DNA of 27,391 nt, taken from the NCBI GenBank assembly GCA_000437375.1, contig FR898199.1, positions 1-27,391 of the forward strand. The letters run 5' to 3'. Origin of the DNA: Eubacterium sp. CAG:841. GTDB lineage: Bacteria > Bacillota > Clostridia > Oscillospirales > CAG-272. Each line of letters opens with the position of its first letter. The stretch's first letter is position 1. The position numbers and the translations under genes were made by a program. This document shows positions 15,310 through 22,586 of this stretch, piece by piece. The notes under the pieces are model-generated. The model saw only the letters and a list, made by a program, of their open reading frames with translations, had not been told where the DNA came from and did not search any database.

Positions 15310-17250
15310 TTATTCGACGTAAACGTCGGTGTATTTAAGGTCGGGAGAGGCAGGTTCAAAATGCCTTCCGCCATCCTCATAGAATTTCCCGAAAAACTCA
15401 ACATACTGAAGTCTGCAGGTGTGAACAAATGCTCCGAGCGCAGAAAGCGCAAGATTCATAAGGTGCCCAAGCGTTCCCACCACTATGACAAGTATTATAG
15501 TAATTACGGGATTGTTTATGAGCGTTGCAAACGTGTTTACAACGCTTGCTATAACTGCGCCTGCGAGCGCAAGAGCAAATATTCTCGAATAGGAAAGCAG
15601 ATCCGAGGCATAGTTTATTATGTCGTAAAGTCCCGCAATACCCGAAAACAGCCTTGCGAATATATTCTTCTTTGCTCTGCCGCGCATGGTTATCATCATT
15701 AAAAGTCCGACTCCGAGAACAATAAGCCCGATCTTTGACTTGAATCCGAAATATATTCCGGCGCCCACAAACATTATAAGCCAGCTGCCAACATCGAATA
15801 TCGCGCTCTGCCAATCGCCGCGACGGAAACACATAACCATATTTATTATCATTCCGCAGATAAGGTGAGCCGCGCCCACGCCGAGCGAAATAAGAAGGAA
15901 AGTTATGGGTTCTTCAAGAGGATTGCAGAGTATCGCAAGATTATCGAATTTGTGTGAACCCGAAAGGTTCTGTGCAAGTTTTGCGGGAAGATCTCCGAAG
16001 TATCCGCCGAACAGCACGCCGCATATCATACACGAAATGCCGCATATAACAAACAGCTTCATCATTTTTGCCGTTCCGCCTTTAGGCTTGAGCAGCTTTG
16101 TGCCAAGCGCGCCTATAAGCACAAGCAGAACTCCGTAACCGAGATCGGCAAACATCATTCCGAATATCAGTGCAAAGAACAGTGCAACCCAGAATGTCGG
16201 ATCGAATGAACCGTATTTCGGATAAGAATACATTCCTATTACGAATTCAAACGGGCTTGCAAAGCCGTTGTTTTTAAGCTCTACCGGCGGATCGTCTCCC
16301 TCCGCAGGATCGGCAAGATCGCAGAAGCATTCGTATTTGGAAAGCGTCTTTGTAAGCTTGTCCACTTTGTCTTCCGGCACCCACCCCGTCATTATAACGG
16401 TATGTCCCGTTCCGAGCAGCTTCTGCTTTACATTTTCTTCGGCAAGCTCGGTCTTTATCCTGTCATAGGCATATTCAATATCGGGACAAAGCGGAGCTAT
16501 AGCCGCAAGCTCGCTCTTTATCTCATCGGCTCTTGCATCAAGCGCCTTTATCTTTTCTTCGGTTGCTTTTACTTCATCTGCGGCAAGACCTGTCTGAGCC
16601 GGGAAGTTGTTCTTTATAAATCCGGCGTCCGAAAGCAATGCCGCAAGCTGTTTCTCAACGCTTATATGGCACACAGCCGAAATGTATTTTACCGATTTCC
16701 CTTCACCGACGGTTTCTATCTGTACTGCGCCAAGCTCTTCCGCCGCTATGGCTGAAAGTCTTTCGATATCGCACGAAACCGGAAGCGTACCGGCAATGAC
16801 AGTTGAATTTTTTGTTCCCTCAAAACCGAGCGGAAGATCGTATCCGCTCCATATCGAAACGGAAGCAAGATATGCCGTCTGCTTGTTTCTTTCGCTTTTC
16901 AGCTGATCGGCTTCGGCTTTGAGTGCTGCGGCTTTTTTCGCACCGTCAAGCGCCTTGTCCGTGCGCCTGCCGTCAAACTCGCCTTTGGACATTTCCCTGC
17001 GGGTTTTTATAAATCCTTTTTTATCTGTTCGCATGGGCGAAAGGATTTTCAGCGCCTCCGAAAGCGTTCCCGCATCGGAATTCAGCTCCGCTATCCTTTC
17101 TCCGCAGTCCATACTGCGGATTATGGCGTCGCCTTCGGGCGCGCTGCACTTTTCAACTTCGACGCACGAAAGCCAAATAAGATCCTTTGCAAGTGCGTCA
17201 AGGTCGGAGCGCATCGCCACAAGCGACAGCTTCTTCATACTTTTTATCAT
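15310..17250 (-). CDS. ntpI: V-type ATP synthase subunit I
   Basis: Subunit I (a-type stator), 646 residues. The cytoplasmic N-terminal half (about 1-330) is charged and coiled-coil-rich and ties to the peripheral stalks. The C-terminal half has about seven or eight membrane helices, including FGMMFADLGYGVLL and the late helix IFALALAGAVIASVVN, where the conserved Arg of SYSRIFALALAG lines the ion path. The ATG overlaps the stop of the upstream stalk gene by four bases (ATGA). A second in-frame ATG four codons on is also possible. Confidence 0.95.
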   Translation of the reverse strand: MIKSMKKLSLVAMRSDLDALAKDLIWLSCVEVEKCSAPEGDAIIRSMDCGERIAELNSDAGTLSEALKILSPMRTDKKGFIKTRREMSKGEFDGRRTDKALDGAKKAAALKAEADQLKSERNKQTAYLASVSIWSGYDLPLGFEGTKNSTVIAGTLPVSCDIERLSAIAAEELGAVQIETVGEGKSVKYISAVCHISVEKQLAALLSDAGFIKNNFPAQTGLAADEVKATEEKIKALDARADEIKSELAAIAPLCPDIEYAYDRIKTELAEENVKQKLLGTGHTVIMTGWVPEDKVDKLTKTLSKYECFCDLADPAEGDDPPVELKNNGFASPFEFVIGMYSYPKYGSFDPTFWVALFFALIFGMMFADLGYGVLLVLIGALGTKLLKPKGGTAKMMKLFVICGISCMICGVLFGGYFGDLPAKLAQNLSGSHKFDNLAILCNPLEEPITFLLISLGVGAAHLICGMIINMVMCFRRGDWQSAIFDVGSWLIMFVGAGIYFGFKSKIGLIVLGVGLLMMITMRGRAKKNIFARLFSGIAGLYDIINYASDLLSYSRIFALALAGAVIASVVNTFATLINNPVITIILVIVVGTLGHLMNLALSALGAFVHTCRLQYVEFFGKFYEDGGRHFEPASPDLKYTDVYVE

Positions 17251-17561
17251 TTTCCGGTTATCCCCGCAATTATGATTTCTATAGCCTTATCGGCATTTTT
17301 TTCTGCCCCTGCGCAGTATTCCCGCGCCTGAGCTTTTGCTTTTTCAAGAGACGAAGCAAGATACTCCTCCGCTTCCTTTTCACTTTTTACACGTTCGGAA
17401 GCAACGTATTTATCCGCTTCTTCTTTGGCTCTTTCAACGTCCTTCTCAGCTTTTGCTCTCGACTCCGAAAGCGAAGCCGAAAGCTCCTCTGAAATCTGTT
17501 TTTTGCGTTGCGCAGCGGATATTTCCGCTTCGCGGATGCGATCGATTGATGATTTTGCCAT
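17247..17561 (-). CDS. ntpF: V-type ATP synthase peripheral stalk subunit H/G type (NtpF in E. hirae)
   Basis: A 104-residue protein made of one long charged helix (Ala, Glu, Lys, Arg; about 5-90) ending in AIEIIIAGITGK. It is the partner of subunit E in the peripheral stalk. The start is taken at ATG 17561 (MAKSSIDRIREAE) because GGTG lies 5 bases upstream; an in-frame ATG eight codons earlier has no RBS. It opens the operon, 32 bases downstream of the -10 box. The resulting order H-I-K-E-C-F-A-B-D equals ntpFIKECGABD of E. hirae. Confidence 0.87.
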   Translation of the reverse strand: MAKSSIDRIREAEISAAQRKKQISEELSASLSESRAKAEKDVERAKEEADKYVASERVKSEKEAEEYLASSLEKAKAQAREYCAGAEKNADKAIEIIIAGITGK

Positions 17562-17593
17562 TTTTTCACCAACTTTTTCTTTCATTTAATTAC

Positions 17594-17622
17594 ATTATAC
17601 CACACGCTTTGGCGTTTGGCAA
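17594..17622 (-). promoter_or_regulatory. Promoter of the V-ATPase operon with an inverted repeat in the spacer
   Basis: Minus strand: TTGCCA (17617-17622), a 17-base spacer, TATAAT (17594-17599). The spacer holds an inverted repeat: CCACACGC (17600-17607) and GCGTTTGG (17612-17619) pair at 7 of 8 positions around a 4-base centre. A repressor bound there would block RNA polymerase; that is inference. Confidence 0.8.
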
Positions 17623-17646
17623 TTGTTTTTTTCCTCAATCCGATGA

Positions 17647-18138
17647 TCAATTACTATGCTTTTGCCCAAAAAAACGACGTTTTTTCGTTTTTATCGGGAT
17701 CTCGTTTATATACTCGCTCATACGGCGTTTCTCTTCTTTGCCGAAGAGGTTTATTACCTCAACATATTTTTCTCCGTCAAAAAAGGTTTCCGCGCCTTTC
17801 TTTATCGGAACGGCAAGCGTTTCATCGGAAAGCCTCCACGACTGAGCAATCCTTTTGTAGACTTTCAGCTTTCCGTTTTCGGAAAAAATTATATCAAGCG
17901 TTATGTCCGCCCGCTCGCCACTTTCGTATCTCACTCTCGGAATTATACGAAAAAATATTTTCCTTCCGTCTCCCGCCGACGAAAGCACGGCTTTCATCGC
18001 ATTGTCCGAAAGTTCCTCGTAAAAGGCGGTTATCTTATCGCACCCGACGACCTCCGGATATCCTGCGGAAAACGTGCATACGCCTCCGCCGCAAAAGCGT
18101 TTCTCTTTTTCTTTTTTTCTTATTATAATATTGTTCAT
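17647..18138 (-). CDS. Conserved hypothetical protein
   Basis: A 163-residue soluble protein that I do not recognise with confidence. After a basic N terminus (RKKEKEKRF) comes a domain with the block GYPEVVGCDKITAFYEELS at about 29-47, then beta-rich segments RVRYESGERADITLDIIF and SWRLSDETLAVPIKK, and a basic tail KTKKRRFFGQKHSN. The GYPE...INAFYE-like block faintly recalls DUF3298/RsiV-type periplasmic domains, but there is no signal peptide or membrane helix. The start is ATG 18138 with CTCCTCC complement (GGAGGAG, 18144-18150) 5 bases upstream; the reading frame is open 30 codons further back into the terminator region. It is not part of the V-ATPase transcript, which has its own promoter. 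Confidence 0.75.
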   Translation of the reverse strand: MNNIIIRKKEKEKRFCGGGVCTFSAGYPEVVGCDKITAFYEELSDNAMKAVLSSAGDGRKIFFRIIPRVRYESGERADITLDIIFSENGKLKVYKRIAQSWRLSDETLAVPIKKGAETFFDGEKYVEVINLFGKEEKRRMSEYINEIPIKTKKRRFFGQKHSN

Positions 18139-18187
18139 AGGCACTCCTCCGATATATTTTATTCGAGAAGACTCGCCTTGATACCGG

Positions 18188-18221
18188 CAAAAAGCGACGC
18201 ATCTCTTAAATACGTCGCTTA
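18188..18221 (-). terminator. Terminator of the LRR lipoprotein gene
   Basis: Minus strand: AAGCGACG (18213-18220) pairs with CGTCGCTT (18192-18199) across a 13-base loop and is followed by TTTTT. It lies 13 bases after the LRR gene stop. Confidence 0.85.
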
Positions 18222-18233
18222 TCTGCATGAATG

Positions 18234-20204
18234 TCAGTCTTTATAATAAGATACTTTAATATTTCCAACTACTTCGCCGAGCACATCATAAACATCGGAA
18301 CGGAATTGCTTGGGAAGATATACCTGTTCAAGAGCCGTGCAACCCGAATCGAATATTTCGGAGTCTACAAGCGCCGTTCCCTTGGGAACGACAAGAACCT
18401 TGAGCGAAGAACATGAAGCAAACGCGCCGGCACCTATATACCGAATCGTCGAAGGAAGCTCTATGCTTCCGAGCGCGTAGCAGGCGTTGAACGCAGACGA
18501 GCCTATGCTTATAAGTCCTTCTGGAAGAGTTATTTTCGTAAGTCCGGCACTCATATTGAATGCGCCATCCCTTATCGATTCAACGCTTGAAGGTATATTT
18601 ATTTCCGTCACAAGCTTTGTGTTTACAAAAGCGTTATCGCCTATGACTTTTACGCCTTCGGGTATTATTATCTCGGTTACAACATTCGTTATATTATATT
18701 TTGTAAGCCATTCGGGACGAAGTCCGTTGGGGCTCGTTGCGACAACGGCGTTATCCCAGCCCTTGCAGGCGCCGCCGGCGATCATTCTCACGCCGTCCGG
18801 AACTTCTATTGTCGTTTCTCCGTTCGGAATATAAGACCAAAGCAGAACACCGTCTACAACTTTATATGCGCTTTTTTCGGATTCAACAAGCGCGTCATAA
18901 AAATCGCTGTATGCCTTTGTGTTTGCAAACGCGTCGGAGCCTACATATTCCACCGTGTCGGGAATAAATATTTCATCCGTTCCGCCGCAACCGTTGAACG
19001 CGCTGGCTCCTATTGTTGTAAGCTTTGTGCAGGGGGTAAGGTCTATTTTTGCAGTTGCACCTATGCCTCCGTTTGCAATATATGTTTCAAAAGCACTTGA
19101 TTCAATAACTTCAAGCGTGGAAGGCAACTTTATGTTTTCAAGCGCATAGCAGTAATAAAATGCCGCCGTCTGAATAGTCGTAACGCCTTCGGGGATTACT
19201 ATCGAAGTGAGCTGATCGGCATATTTATAACCGTAAAGCGAATCAGCCGTTCCGTTGGCAGCTTTATCGTTAAAGAACGCCGCACCGCCGATAACCTTTA
19301 TTCCCTTGCCGGAAAGGTCTATATATTTAGGTATTACATTGCATTTTATAAGCACGCCGTCGCCGACTATAAGGTAGTCTTCGGTGTTTTCTCTGTACCA
19401 CGGCGTATAGTTGAAAGCATTGGGGCCTACGCTTGAAAGCTTTCCGCCTATGCTTATATCGACAAGTGCGGTACAGCCGTAAAACGCCTCCTGCCCTACC
19501 GTTGTAAGACTTTCGGGAAGAACGACCTTACGAAGCGAAATGCAGTTTCCGAATGTGCCAAGTCCTATCGAATCAAGCCTGTCGGCTTTTGAAAAATCTA
19601 CATTTGTAAGACTTGAACAGTTGAGGAATGCCATTCCGCCTATATTTTCAAGCGCGGAAGGAGCGATTATTTCTTCAAGTGCAGAGCAATAAGTAAAAGC
19701 GTCGTGACCGATGCCGGTAACTTTATCTCCGAGAGTTATGCGTTCAAGCGATGTGCAATACGCAAATGCATATGCCGGAACAACAGTTATACTTTCCGGA
19801 AGTTCTATGCTCTCAAGAGACGTGCAGCCCCAGAATGCGTGAGAACCGAGAGTCTTTACGCCGTCCTCAATTATAACTTCTTCAAGAGAAGTACAGCCGG
19901 TAAATGCGGCAGATCCTATCATTTCCACGCTTGCGGGAATAATTATCTTTTTCAGCGTCGTGTCTCCGCCGAAGCACATTTCGCCTATTGTGCTTATATT
20001 GGACGGAACAGTATAAACTCCGTTTTCATCCGCCTGACCTATGCAGGCTTTAAGCTCGCCGCCCTCGATTTTAATATTTTTATCGACAGGAGAAGTTGTC
20101 TCTGTCGTTGTGGTATCGGTGGTCTGAGCAGGGTTTCCTCCCCCACACGAACACATTACTGTCAAGATCACAACCGCCATTATAAGCGCAATTATTTTTT
20201 TCAC
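18234..20204 (-). CDS. BspA-like leucine-rich-repeat (LRR_5) lipoprotein
   Basis: A 656-residue surface protein. The N terminus is a lipoprotein signal: MKKIIALIMAVVILTVMCSC, with Cys20 (after Met-Cys-Ser) as the likely lipidated residue. A Thr/Ser-rich linker (about 24-40) follows. The rest is many units of about 23 residues of the type GxxAFxxCxxLxxIxIPxxV, the Treponema/BspA LRR_5 pattern, interrupted by two longer inserts (near WYRENTEDYLIVGDGVL and near the SDFYDALVESEKS segment). Such repeats form a curved beta solenoid used for adhesion or ligand binding; no ligand can be named. The start is GTG at 20204 with GGGAGGA (20211-20217) 6 bases upstream; a longer frame would begin inside the -35 box. 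Confidence 0.9.
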   Translation of the reverse strand: MKKIIALIMAVVILTVMCSCGGGNPAQTTDTTTTETTSPVDKNIKIEGGELKACIGQADENGVYTVPSNISTIGEMCFGGDTTLKKIIIPASVEMIGSAAFTGCTSLEEVIIEDGVKTLGSHAFWGCTSLESIELPESITVVPAYAFAYCTSLERITLGDKVTGIGHDAFTYCSALEEIIAPSALENIGGMAFLNCSSLTNVDFSKADRLDSIGLGTFGNCISLRKVVLPESLTTVGQEAFYGCTALVDISIGGKLSSVGPNAFNYTPWYRENTEDYLIVGDGVLIKCNVIPKYIDLSGKGIKVIGGAAFFNDKAANGTADSLYGYKYADQLTSIVIPEGVTTIQTAAFYYCYALENIKLPSTLEVIESSAFETYIANGGIGATAKIDLTPCTKLTTIGASAFNGCGGTDEIFIPDTVEYVGSDAFANTKAYSDFYDALVESEKSAYKVVDGVLLWSYIPNGETTIEVPDGVRMIAGGACKGWDNAVVATSPNGLRPEWLTKYNITNVVTEIIIPEGVKVIGDNAFVNTKLVTEINIPSSVESIRDGAFNMSAGLTKITLPEGLISIGSSAFNACYALGSIELPSTIRYIGAGAFASCSSLKVLVVPKGTALVDSEIFDSGCTALEQVYLPKQFRSDVYDVLGEVVGNIKVSYYKD

Positions 20205-20238
20205 CTGACGTCCTCCCTTTTTGGTTTTACATTTTTTA

Positions 20239-20266
20239 ATTATATCACAAATGCAGATTTTGTCAA
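20239..20266 (-). promoter_or_regulatory. Promoter of the LRR lipoprotein gene
   Basis: Minus strand: TTGACA (20261-20266), a 16-base spacer, TATAAT (20239-20244). About 20 bases upstream of the -35 lies ACAATATTGTCACAAT (20286-20301), two overlapping inverted repeats that share the half-site ATTGT. Confidence 0.82.
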
Positions 20267-20302
20267 CCAAGCTAAAGTCAAATTCACAATATTGTCACAA
20301 TG

Positions 20303-20336
20303 AAAGGAAAATGCCGTCCGCGCTTGCGGACGGCAG
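20303..20336 (-). terminator. Terminator of spoVT
   Basis: TGCCGTCCGC (20312-20321), 4-base loop, GCGGACGGCA (20326-20335): a perfect 10-bp GC-rich stem, followed on the minus strand by TTTTCCTTTC. It lies 16 bases after the spoVT stop. Confidence 0.9.
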
Positions 20337-20351
20337 AATATATTCCTTTGC

Positions 20352-20903
20352 TCAGGGTTCAAGCTGTTTGCCCAAAAATCCCGCCGCAGTCTGAATAAGC
20401 TTTACTTCGGTTTCGGCTCCGACCGTATCGCCCTTTCCTTCGGGTGATGCTACTGCCGCTACACAGCCTATAACATCACCTTCCGCAAAAATAGGCATTG
20501 CACATGTTATGTGAAAGCCTTTTGCGTCATCCGTAAGATACAGCTTTTCTTTCTGCTGATTGTAAACATAAAGCGTTCTGCCTTCGATTATGCCTTCGGC
20601 CTCTGCCGAAAGCTTTTTCTCGATATATTCTTTTTTGGGAATTCCGGCACACGCTATAACACAATCCCTGTCGCATACCGCAACCGGTATACCGCATGTT
20701 TTATAAAGTGTTTCCGCGTATTCTGCGGCAAAATCCATAAGCTCACCGATAGGCGAATATTTTTTGAATATTACTTCACCCTCTCTGTCGGTGTATATCT
20801 CAAGCGGGTCGCCTTCGCGTATACGCATCGTTCTGCGTATCTCCTTAGGTATAACCACTCGCCCGAGATCATCTATTCTTCTGACGATTCCTGTTGCTTT
20901 CAT
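20352..20903 (-). CDS. spoVT: Stage V sporulation protein T
   Basis: SpoVT, 183 residues, is a forespore transcription regulator that tunes sigma-G genes. The N-terminal AbrB swapped-hairpin DNA-binding domain (1-50) is nearly canonical: KATGIVRRIDDLGRVVIPKE and RTMRIREGDPLEIYTD. The C-terminal part (about 55-180) is the GAF-like domain, with AVCDRDCVIACAG and the end block KLIQTAAGFLGKQLEP. GGAGGA (20914-20919) lies 10 bases upstream. In B. subtilis it is driven by sigma-G; I see no convincing sigma-G or sigma-A promoter in the 175-base gap upstream. Its presence implies a spore-forming organism. Confidence 0.95.
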   Translation of the reverse strand: MKATGIVRRIDDLGRVVIPKEIRRTMRIREGDPLEIYTDREGEVIFKKYSPIGELMDFAAEYAETLYKTCGIPVAVCDRDCVIACAGIPKKEYIEKKLSAEAEGIIEGRTLYVYNQQKEKLYLTDDAKGFHITCAMPIFAEGDVIGCVAAVASPEGKGDTVGAETEVKLIQTAAGFLGKQLEP

Positions 20904-21022
20904 TATATATAAATCCTCCGATATTTACCTTTACGCAAAACGGATGCTTTTTCCGTCTGCCCAATGCTATTCTGTGCATACAAAGAAGATTTATACAATA
21001 TCAGCTGTTTTTTATAAAATTT

Positions 21023-21054
21023 CAGCCTTGTGTTTTTTCACAAGGCTGTTTTTT
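21023..21054. terminator. Bidirectional terminator upstream of spoVT, after the second LRR gene
   Basis: CAGCCTTGTG (21023-21032), loop TTTTTT, CACAAGGCTG (21039-21048). A T-run follows on the plus strand; on the minus strand AAATTTTAT follows. It serves the minus-strand LRR gene that ends at 21078. The rest of the 20904-21077 gap shows no gene. Confidence 0.82.
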
Positions 21055-21077
21055 CAACAATCGCAAAAAACTTTTGG

Positions 21078-22352
21078 TTATTTTTCAAATACCAATTTGT
21101 AGCTGCGTCCGGAGGTTTTTGAGCCAGCGTTGTAATCCCAGCTTGTACCCTTTGCTATAGCATTCCATTGTCCTTCCGTTCCCTTGAAAGTTATAGTTTC
21201 AAGGCTCGCACAATACCAGAATGCCCACCGACATATGCCCGTCACGCTGTTTGGCATAGTTATACATGTAAGTTTACTGCAATTATAGAATGCATTGGCC
21301 GCAATACACTTAGTGCCTGCTTTTACGATATAATTTGCGGCAAGTTTATCGGGATTTGCTGTAATCAAATGATTTCCGATGTAAAGAACTCCGTCAGCCC
21401 AGTTGGCTTCACTATTGTAATATGCAGTGCCGCAGAATGCATACCTCCCTATGCTCGTTACGCTGTCAGGTATTGTTATGCTTATAAGACTCGTGCAATT
21501 TTCAAATGCACACTCGCCTATGTTCGTCATAGTGTCCGGCATCGTTATGCTTGTAAGTTTGCTGCAACCGCTGAATGCACCTTCGCCTATGCTGAATCCG
21601 CTTGTGATAACTACCGTCTTGAGTTCGCTGTTTTTTATATATTTCACCGCCAATGCAGGTATCGTCGCCGTTTCAATCGGACAATGGTAGAACGCACCTC
21701 CGTCTATGCTCGTCACGCTGTCGGGAATTGTTACGCTAATAAGGCTCGTGCAGTCGTAGAATGTCTCAATACCTATGCTCTTGACGCCATATGGCAGCAT
21801 TATGCTTTTAAGTTGACTGCAACCATAGAACGCATAATTGCCTATGCTCGTTACAGGCATATTGTCGTATACGGAAGGAATAATGAGATCTGTGCCCTTG
21901 AAAGTACCTATGCCTGAAACGCAGTAACTTTTTTTGTCACTATTCAAAGTATATGAAAGTTTATTTTCATTATATCCACAGATCCGGCAAACCCCATTTA
22001 CCATGTCATGTCCCTTTGCGGCAATAATCTTCTGCTCAAGCAATACTTCGCCGCATACGGAGCAATGTTTGCCCTCGGCAAGTCCGGTTTTCGTACACGT
22101 CGGCGCGACATATGCATCAATCACAATCTCATGCCCTTTTGCAGCGACAGTCTCCTGTTTCAGAAGCACTTCGCCGCATACAGAGCAATGCTTACCTTCG
22201 GTAAGTCCGGTTTTCGTACACGTCGGTGCAACCGCCACGTCAATCGCAATCTCGTGGATGTGCTGTGGTTTTGTCAAAGCAAAAACAAGTACAGCCACCA
22301 AAGTCAATACTACTGTCATCCAAATTATAAATATAACCTTTGATTTTTTCAT
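21078..22352 (-). CDS. Membrane-anchored LRR_5 protein with two Cys-rich repeats
   Basis: A 424-residue surface protein. A single hydrophobic helix at about 6-26 follows a short basic N terminus (MKKSK), so the bulk should lie outside. Then come two 41-residue repeats (about 33-73 and 74-114) of the type APTCTKTGLTEGKHCSVCGE, each with one Cys plus a CSVC pair, and a truncated third copy with CRICG. The repeats resemble a module often found in clostridial surface proteins. From about 135 there are eight or nine LRR_5 units with consensus AFxxCxxLxxITIPDSVTSI, an insert beginning AYYNSEANWADGVLYIGNHL, and the end block ITFKGTEGQWNAIAKG...LVFEK. GGAGG (22357-22361) lies 4 bases before the ATG. 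It is a paralogue of the gene at 25772. Confidence 0.9.
   Translation of the reverse strand: MKKSKVIFIIWMTVVLTLVAVLVFALTKPQHIHEIAIDVAVAPTCTKTGLTEGKHCSVCGEVLLKQETVAAKGHEIVIDAYVAPTCTKTGLAEGKHCSVCGEVLLEQKIIAAKGHDMVNGVCRICGYNENKLSYTLNSDKKSYCVSGIGTFKGTDLIIPSVYDNMPVTSIGNYAFYGCSQLKSIMLPYGVKSIGIETFYDCTSLISVTIPDSVTSIDGGAFYHCPIETATIPALAVKYIKNSELKTVVITSGFSIGEGAFSGCSKLTSITMPDTMTNIGECAFENCTSLISITIPDSVTSIGRYAFCGTAYYNSEANWADGVLYIGNHLITANPDKLAANYIVKAGTKCIAANAFYNCSKLTCITMPNSVTGICRWAFWYCASLETITFKGTEGQWNAIAKGTSWDYNAGSKTSGRSYKLVFEK
22011..22256 (-). repeat. Two tandem 123-bp coding repeats
   Basis: Within the membrane-anchored LRR gene, 22134-22256 and 22011-22133 are two near-identical 123-bp copies that encode the 41-residue Cys-rich module. 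The copies share long identical blocks, such as the bases coding for APTCTKTG and GKHCSVCGEVLL. This points to a fairly recent duplication or ongoing homogenisation. Confidence 0.8.
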
Positions 22353-22395
22353 TTTTCCTCCATAGCTTCTGAGTTTGTCATTGTCTGGATGTTTT

Positions 22396-22424
22396 ATTAT
22401 ACCATATGCCAAAGCATTTTTCAA
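22396..22424 (-). promoter_or_regulatory. Promoter of the second LRR gene
   Basis: Minus strand: TTGAAA (22419-22424), a 17-base spacer, TATAAT (22396-22401). The spacer holds the short inverted repeat GGCATATGG-like CATATG. The in-frame TTG at 22424 is part of this -35 box and not a start. Confidence 0.82.
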
Positions 22425-22540
22425 GCAATAAGTACAAGTCTGTCTCTGTTTATTTCGGACTGTATTTCTGTTTTTCGGTTCCTATTGAAACAAACAGAAT
22501 AATTCTTATGGCACCCGGGCTACATTAGATTCAAAACATT

Positions 22541-22579
22541 AAAAGCGTCGGAACGCATCTTGCATTCCGACGCTTTTTC
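22541..22579. terminator. Bidirectional terminator ending the protease operon
   Basis: AAAAGCGTCGGAA (22541-22553) and TTCCGACGCTTTT (22565-22577) form a perfect 13-bp stem with an 11-base loop, flanked by A and T runs. It lies 8 bases after the protease stop codon on the minus strand. Confidence 0.9.
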
Positions 22580-22586
22580 ATCAGTT

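Noticed and set aside
20904..21077. Possible sigma-G promoter for spoVT (GTATGCA followed by CATTGGG-like bases)
   Set aside because: Spacing and the -10 half do not fit the sigma-G consensus well enough.
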